This document shows positions 59,570 to 64,000 of a stretch of 64,000 nt of DNA, piece after piece (positions within the stretch are counted from its first letter, which is position 1; each line of letters opens with the position of its first letter). This DNA is from JAVVHE01 sp038238915 (lineage in GTDB: Bacteria > Pseudomonadota > Alphaproteobacteria > Sphingomonadales > Sphingomonadaceae). The notes below the pieces were generated by a model. The model saw nothing but the letters and a program-made list of their open reading frames with translations. It did not search any database and was not told the DNA's origin. The stretch is from contig JBBSFH010000007.1 in the NCBI GenBank assembly GCA_038238915.1, positions 62,001 through 126,000 on the forward strand. The letters run 5' to 3'. The position numbers and the translations under genes were made by a program.

Positions 59570-62227
59570 ATGCATTGGGTCCACACATTCGGCGGCGGCA
59601 CCGCCATGGGGGACGCGAGCCTGCGCGATCTGCTCGGAGGCAAGGGCGCGAACCTCGCCGAAATGGCGAAGATCGGCCTTCCCGTCCCCCCCGGCTTCAC
59701 CATCCCCACCAGCGTCTGCACCCACTTCTACGCGCACGCCGAGACCTACCCCGCCACACTTGCCGCCGAAGTGCAGCGGGGGATCGCGCATATCGAAGCC
59801 ATCACCGGCAAGCGCTTTGGCGACGTGGCCGATCCGCTGCTGCTCTCGATCCGCTCGGGCGCGCGCGTTTCGATGCCCGGCATGATGGATACCGTCCTCA
59901 ACCTTGGCCTCAACGACGAAACCGTGCGCGGCCTCGCTACCGCCAGCGGCGACCCAAGGTTCGCGTGGGACAGCTACCGCCGTTTCATCCAGATGTATGC
60001 GGACGTGGTGCTCGGTCTCGATCATTATGCGTTCGAGGAAGCGCTCGAACTGCTGAAGGAAGACAAGGGCGTCACGCTCGATACCGAACTGTCGGCGGCG
60101 GACCTCGAAGCCCTCGTCGCCCAATATAAGGCGAAGGTCGAAACCGGCCTCGGCCAGCCCTTCCCGCAGGATGTCCACGCGCAGCTGTGGGGTGCAGTGG
60201 GCGCGGTGTTCGGCTCGTGGAGGTCCGAGCGCGCGCGCGTGTATCGCCGCCTGAACGCGATCCCCGAGGAGTGGGGCACCGCCGTCACCGTGCAGGCGAT
60301 GGTGTTCGGCAATATGGGCGATACGTCGGCGACCGGGGTGGCGTTCACGCGCGATCCGGCGACGGGCGAGCGCGCGATTTATGGCGAGTATCTGCTGAAC
60401 GCGCAGGGGGAGGATGTGGTCGCGGGCATCCGCACCCCGCAGTATCTCACGCGCGCAGCGCGCGAGCGCGCGGGCGCAAAAGCCACGAGCCTCGAAGAAG
60501 CCCTGCCTGAGACTTTCACCGAACTCGTCCACGTCTTCGATCTGCTCGAGCGGCATTACCGCGACATGCAGGACATCGAGTTCACGGTGGAACGCGGCCG
60601 CCTGTGGATGCTGCAAACGCGCTCGGGCAAGCGCACCGCCAAAGCCTCGATCCGTGTGGCGGTAGAGATGGCCGAGGAAGGCCTGATCACTCAGGCCGAA
60701 GCCATCCAGCGCGTCGAACCGGGCTCACTCGACCAGCTCCTTCACCCCACTCTCGATCCCAAGGCCACGCGCGAAGTGCTGACGCGCGGCCTCCCCGCCT
60801 CGCCCGGTGCCGCGTCGGGCGCGATCGTGCTCGACGCGATGACGGCGGAGCGGCGCAAGGAGCAGGGGCAGGCGGTTATTTTGGTTCGGACCGAGACTTC
60901 GCCCGAGGACATCGCCGGGATGCACGCGGCTGTGGGGATCTTGACCGCACGCGGCGGGATGACGAGCCATGCGGCCGTGGTGGCGCGCGGCATGGGACGG
61001 CCGTGTGTTTCGGGGGCGGGATCGATGAGCGTCGACATGGCGGCGCGCACGATCCGCATCGGCCCGCGCACGCTCGCCGAGGGGGACGTAATCACGATCG
61101 ACGGCGCGTCGGGCGAGGTGATGGCGGGGCGGGTGCCCACCGTAGAGCCCGAACTGGCGGGGGATTTTGCGGTGCTGATGGAATGGGCGGACGCGCACCG
61201 GCGGATGCGGGTGCGCGCGAACGCGGAGACGCCCGAGGATTGCCGCGTCGCGCGCGGCTTCGGGGCGGAGGGGATCGGGCTGTGCCGGACCGAGCACATG
61301 TTCTTCGAGCCGGGGCGGATCACCGCCGTGCGCGAGATGATCCTGGCGGAGGATGCGGACGGGCGCCGCGCGGCGCTCGCGCGGCTGCTACCCGAGCAGC
61401 GCGCGGATTTCGAGGCGATTTTCCGCATCATGGACGGGCTGCCTGTCACCATCCGCCTGCTAGATCCCCCGCTGCACGAGTTCCTGCCTACGCACGACGC
61501 CGAGTTCGACGAGGTCGCTGCCGCGAGCGGGGTGGCGGTGGAGACGCTGAAGCGGCGCGCGGCGGAATTGCACGAGGCGAACCCGATGCTCGGTCATCGC
61601 GGCTGTCGTCTGGGCATCACCTTCCCCGAAATCTACGAAATGCAGGCGCGCGCGATCTTCGAGGCCGCGCAACTCGCGGGCGGCGGGGTGAAGCTCGAAA
61701 TCATGGTCCCGCTAGTGGCCACGGGCCGCGAGCTGGAGATCATCGGTGCGTTGGTCGCACGTGTGGCAGCGCAGGTCTCGGCTGAACGCGGCGCGCTCGG
61801 CGAACACAGCGTCGGCACCATGATCGAACTTCCCCGCGCGGCGCTGATGGCGGGCGAGATCGCACGGCATGCGGCGTTCTTCAGCTTTGGCACCAACGAT
61901 CTGACGCAGACGACGCTCGGCATCAGCCGCGACGATGCGGGCCGATTCCTGGGCGCATACGTGGAGCAGGGCATTTACCCGATCGATCCGTTCGTCTCGA
62001 TCGATCGTTCCGGTGTTGGCGCACTGGTGAAAATTGCTACCGAGCGTGGCCGCGACACATCACCAAAAATCAAGCTTGGTATCTGTGGAGAGCATGGAGG
62101 AGACCCCGCGTCGATCGCATTCTGCGAGGAAATCCGTTTGGATTACGTAAGTTGCTCGCCATACCGCGTGCCGATTGCACGTCTGGCGGCGGCTCAAGCG
62201 GCGCTGGGCACAGGCGTGACTTCGTAG
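59570..62227 (+). CDS. ppdK: Pyruvate, phosphate dikinase
   Basis: 885 aa. An N-terminal ATP-grasp domain (GGKGANLAEMAKIGLPVPPGF, SGARVSMPGMMDTVLN) precedes the phospho-His domain with GGMTSHAAVVARGMGRPCV near residue 455, and a C-terminal PEP-binding barrel (GLCRTEHMFFE, GTNDLTQTTLG, GICGEHGGDPASIAFC). It interconverts pyruvate and phosphoenolpyruvate and can support gluconeogenesis alongside glpX. The ATG at 59570 is four bases after the glyS stop. The last 200 bases are less GC-rich than the rest. Confidence 0.97.
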   Translation: MHWVHTFGGGTAMGDASLRDLLGGKGANLAEMAKIGLPVPPGFTIPTSVCTHFYAHAETYPATLAAEVQRGIAHIEAITGKRFGDVADPLLLSIRSGARVSMPGMMDTVLNLGLNDETVRGLATASGDPRFAWDSYRRFIQMYADVVLGLDHYAFEEALELLKEDKGVTLDTELSAADLEALVAQYKAKVETGLGQPFPQDVHAQLWGAVGAVFGSWRSERARVYRRLNAIPEEWGTAVTVQAMVFGNMGDTSATGVAFTRDPATGERAIYGEYLLNAQGEDVVAGIRTPQYLTRAARERAGAKATSLEEALPETFTELVHVFDLLERHYRDMQDIEFTVERGRLWMLQTRSGKRTAKASIRVAVEMAEEGLITQAEAIQRVEPGSLDQLLHPTLDPKATREVLTRGLPASPGAASGAIVLDAMTAERRKEQGQAVILVRTETSPEDIAGMHAAVGILTARGGMTSHAAVVARGMGRPCVSGAGSMSVDMAARTIRIGPRTLAEGDVITIDGASGEVMAGRVPTVEPELAGDFAVLMEWADAHRRMRVRANAETPEDCRVARGFGAEGIGLCRTEHMFFEPGRITAVREMILAEDADGRRAALARLLPEQRADFEAIFRIMDGLPVTIRLLDPPLHEFLPTHDAEFDEVAAASGVAVETLKRRAAELHEANPMLGHRGCRLGITFPEIYEMQARAIFEAAQLAGGGVKLEIMVPLVATGRELEIIGALVARVAAQVSAERGALGEHSVGTMIELPRAALMAGEIARHAAFFSFGTNDLTQTTLGISRDDAGRFLGAYVEQGIYPIDPFVSIDRSGVGALVKIATERGRDTSPKIKLGICGEHGGDPASIAFCEEIRLDYVSCSPYRVPIARLAAAQAALGTGVTS

Positions 62228-62309
62228 GCGAAATAGATTACCGGTTGCGACGGGGTGACGCGGATTTGCGTCGAACGGCTGTTCATGGGGCAGTCGTTCG
62301 GCGATTCGT

Positions 62310-63245
62310 ATGAGGGTGTCTATGCTATTGCCCCGCAACCGCTGGTCTGAATCGGGCCCGATCAAGGGCGCGCTTGCGCGAATGCTGTATGCCGCGACGC
62401 GTATGTCTGCCCCCGCCGCCGCGGTTGGAACACTTGCGGCGCTGATCCTGATGGCGATCACGGATAACGCCCTTGGCGATCAATGGTCCTTGGGGTTGTT
62501 CTGTTACCTGCCCGTCGCGTTCGCCGCGTGGCGTCTGGGCCGTGTGTCGGGGCTGGTCGCGGGATTGCTCGCCGCGCTTACATGGTCGGGGATCGCGGTC
62601 AGCCAACACGATTTCTCGACAATGACCTATTCGATCCTTTGGGGCTTCGCCACCCGCGCGCTGTCTTTCACGGTGGCCGCCCTGCTGGTCAGCGAGATGC
62701 GCGAATTGTTCGAGCGCGAACGCGCGCTGGGGAGGCATTGCCACCTCACAGGCGCGCTCTCCGGTCGCGCATTCCGGGACCTGCTCGATGAGGTCGTCGT
62801 GCGCGCCGCGCGCGAACAGGAGCGGATCGCGCTCGCTTATCTAGATCTCGACGATTTCAAGCTGGTCAACGATCGCTTCGGCCATCCCGAAGGGGATGCG
62901 CGGCTTCGCGGCTTGTCCGCCGCGCTCGCCGCGGCGCTCGGGCCGGGCGATTATCTGTCGCGCACCGGCGGCGACGAGTTCGTGATCCTGTTCAGCGGCC
63001 ATCGCGGGAACGAGCATCGCGCGATCGAACGCACGCGCGATATCGCGATGGCCACGCTCGCGGCGGGCTTGATGCCGCTCACCTGCTCGATGGGTGCGGT
63101 GATCGTGCCCGAAGGCATGACGACTGATGCGGGCGATCTCGTCCGCCGGGCGGACGCGGCGATGTACGAAGGCAAGCGCGCAGGCAAGGGCCAGTTGCTG
63201 GTGTTCGACCTCGGCGCGCCGGGACGCGTGGCGGCTGCGGCCTAG
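62310..63245 (+). CDS. Membrane-bound diguanylate cyclase
   Basis: 311 aa. Four or so N-terminal helices (about 30-135) are followed by a GGDEF domain with the intact RTGGDEFVILFSG site and the upstream LDLDDFKLVNDRFGH nucleotide segment. It should make cyclic di-GMP from GTP. The inhibitory RxxD motif is not evident. Cyclic di-GMP commonly controls motility and biofilm, fitting the flagellar genes elsewhere, but no direct link is visible. Overlaps the end of the convergent gene by four bases. Confidence 0.94.
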   Translation: MRVSMLLPRNRWSESGPIKGALARMLYAATRMSAPAAAVGTLAALILMAITDNALGDQWSLGLFCYLPVAFAAWRLGRVSGLVAGLLAALTWSGIAVSQHDFSTMTYSILWGFATRALSFTVAALLVSEMRELFERERALGRHCHLTGALSGRAFRDLLDEVVVRAAREQERIALAYLDLDDFKLVNDRFGHPEGDARLRGLSAALAAALGPGDYLSRTGGDEFVILFSGHRGNEHRAIERTRDIAMATLAAGLMPLTCSMGAVIVPEGMTTDAGDLVRRADAAMYEGKRAGKGQLLVFDLGAPGRVAAAA

Positions 63246-63826
63246 GCGCTCCGCTCCAGCGTTCCGTAACGCGCTTCGAACTCGGTGATGCGCCCATCGG
63301 CGAGCAGGCGCGCCTGATCCTGCAGATGATCGCGTGCGATGCGCCCGGCGAACGGCCCGAGATCGCCATCCACGCGCGCAGCGTCCACCGGGGACAAATC
63401 GGCCATTTCGGCGGTGTTGCGCACGCCGAGCTCCGCCAGCCGTGCGGCCAGCTTGTCGCCAACGCCTTTTAGCAGGCGCAAATCCATCAGATCCGCGCGC
63501 GCGTTGTCCGGGAGCGCGACCGGGATCGCGCGATCGTGATCGATCGGCAGCGTGGTGGCGCGCGCGCTCAACCGCGCGTTGTCTCGCCGCAGCCGGTCCA
63601 CCTCGTCCGCAAGAGGTTTGATCTGGTCGCGCCCCGCCGCCACCTCGCGCTCGAGGCGCAGCCGGTTCTGCGCCGCATCCGCCACGGTTGCGCGCTCGGC
63701 GGCGAGTTCGGCTGCGAGGCGATCCGCGCGCGCGCGTGCGCCGCCCCACAGCATACGCCCGATCAGCAGACCGAACAGGAACGCGGCGGCGGCAAGTGCG
63801 TAGGCCTCGGGTGGAATGACGATCAT
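63242..63826 (-). CDS. Membrane-anchored coiled coil with helix-hairpin-helix domain
   Basis: 194 aa. An N-terminal transmembrane helix (AYALAAAAFLFGLLIGRML), a coiled coil of about 60 residues, and a C-terminal helix-hairpin-helix segment with DLRLLKGVGDKLAARLAELGV. HhH units usually bind DNA without sequence specificity or mediate assembly. The ATG at 63826 has AAGGTG about ten bases upstream; a longer start at 63853 has none. The architecture is seen in sphingomonads as uncharacterised proteins. Confidence 0.8.
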   Translation of the reverse strand: MIVIPPEAYALAAAAFLFGLLIGRMLWGGARARADRLAAELAAERATVADAAQNRLRLEREVAAGRDQIKPLADEVDRLRRDNARLSARATTLPIDHDRAIPVALPDNARADLMDLRLLKGVGDKLAARLAELGVRNTAEMADLSPVDAARVDGDLGPFAGRIARDHLQDQARLLADGRITEFEARYGTLERSA

Positions 63827-63895
63827 CAATGGCACCTTCTGGATGCGACGCATGGAAAGCGGCTAGGCAATCCCGGAGTTCCATTGGGGGGCGCG

Positions 63896-64000
63896 ATGCG
63901 CGAAGTCGAGAGCGAAGAACGGCGCAGCCTGCCGCCGGGTGGTACGATCGAAACCTGGCACGCAGACGATGACTGGCCGTTGCGCGTTGGCGTGTGGCGT
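63896..64000 (+). CDS. N-terminal start of a probable alpha/beta hydrolase
   Basis: Only 35 codons are in the window; the gene runs past the end. The segment (LPPGGTIETWHADDDWPLRVGVWR) resembles the N-terminus of alpha/beta hydrolases of sphingomonads, in which a short Trp-containing strand precedes the first core strand. No catalytic residue is visible yet, so the assignment is tentative. It is divergent from the HhH protein across 69 bases. Confidence 0.4.
   Translation, partial: MREVESEERRSLPPGGTIETWHADDDWPLRVGVWR

Noticed and set aside
1..64000. CRISPR arrays, tRNA or rRNA genes, insertion sequences and prophage
   Set aside because: No regularly spaced repeats, cloverleaf candidates in the gaps, transposase or phage gene was seen on either strand.

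Overview
The window is one contiguous stretch of a high-GC chromosome. Gene content and protein sequence point to an alphaproteobacterium of the sphingomonad type. The pointers are a CtrA-family regulator, a petABC operon for the bc1 complex, the alpha-type short FlgJ, glycyl-tRNA synthetase as separate alpha and beta genes, many periplasmic peptidases, and dispersed palindromic repeats typical of these genomes. I cannot fix the genus from sequence alone. I saw no rRNA, tRNA, CRISPR array, insertion sequence, prophage or replication origin. Coding density is very high, with many 4-base start/stop overlaps.

Layout. 1-2253: end of a PepSY protein, then an OmpR-type regulator and a PhoQ-like kinase with a 28-bp-arm palindrome between them. 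2272-8088 (minus): dnaJ-like, yihY, fabI, then a detached flagellar trio flgJ-flgK-flgL. 8225-12519: pdxH, a cation-efflux gene, phzF-like, mnmA and a CtrA-like regulator whose receiver has lost its phosphorylation chemistry. 12974-17326 (minus): petA-petB-petC and mtnP-apt (salvage of methylthioadenosine). 17437-23963: gamma-glutamyltransferase, pyrD, an asparagine-synthetase-like protein, a glycosyltransferase and a Uma2-type nuclease. 24020-29404: glpX, an S41-like peptidase, a crotonase, two glutathione transferases and rpe. 29422-33407 (minus): ergothioneine genes egtB-egtD, cobalamin adenosyltransferase, a HIG1 protein and gluQ. 33440-39867: a PLP lyase, rmuC, a DMT permease, a glutathione peroxidase and a SLOG/transmembrane protein. 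39864-50696: peptidases (M24, M42, two S9), a peroxiredoxin, an ABC-F ATPase and obgE. 50824-56225: a secreted Lys/His/Met repeat peptide, a second two-component pair, prfB with a programmed +1 frameshift, and an S53 protease with a decayed copy beside it. 56226-64000: glyQ-glyS, ppdK, a diguanylate cyclase, a membrane-anchored helix-hairpin-helix protein and the start of a probable hydrolase.

Most of this is housekeeping. The most unusual signal is that G/C-rich palindromic repeats, of the kind that normally sit between genes, are also found inside the reading frames of egtB, gluQ and glyS without breaking them. In egtB and gluQ they are read in the same phase and add nearly the same peptide to two unrelated enzymes. 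In gluQ the insert falls within the predicted zinc-binding loop. This resembles the Rickettsia palindromic elements. Other points of interest are the pseudo-receiver CtrA paralogue, the SLOG/four-helix protein, the low-GC mosaic block in glyS, and the remnant of a second S53 protease.
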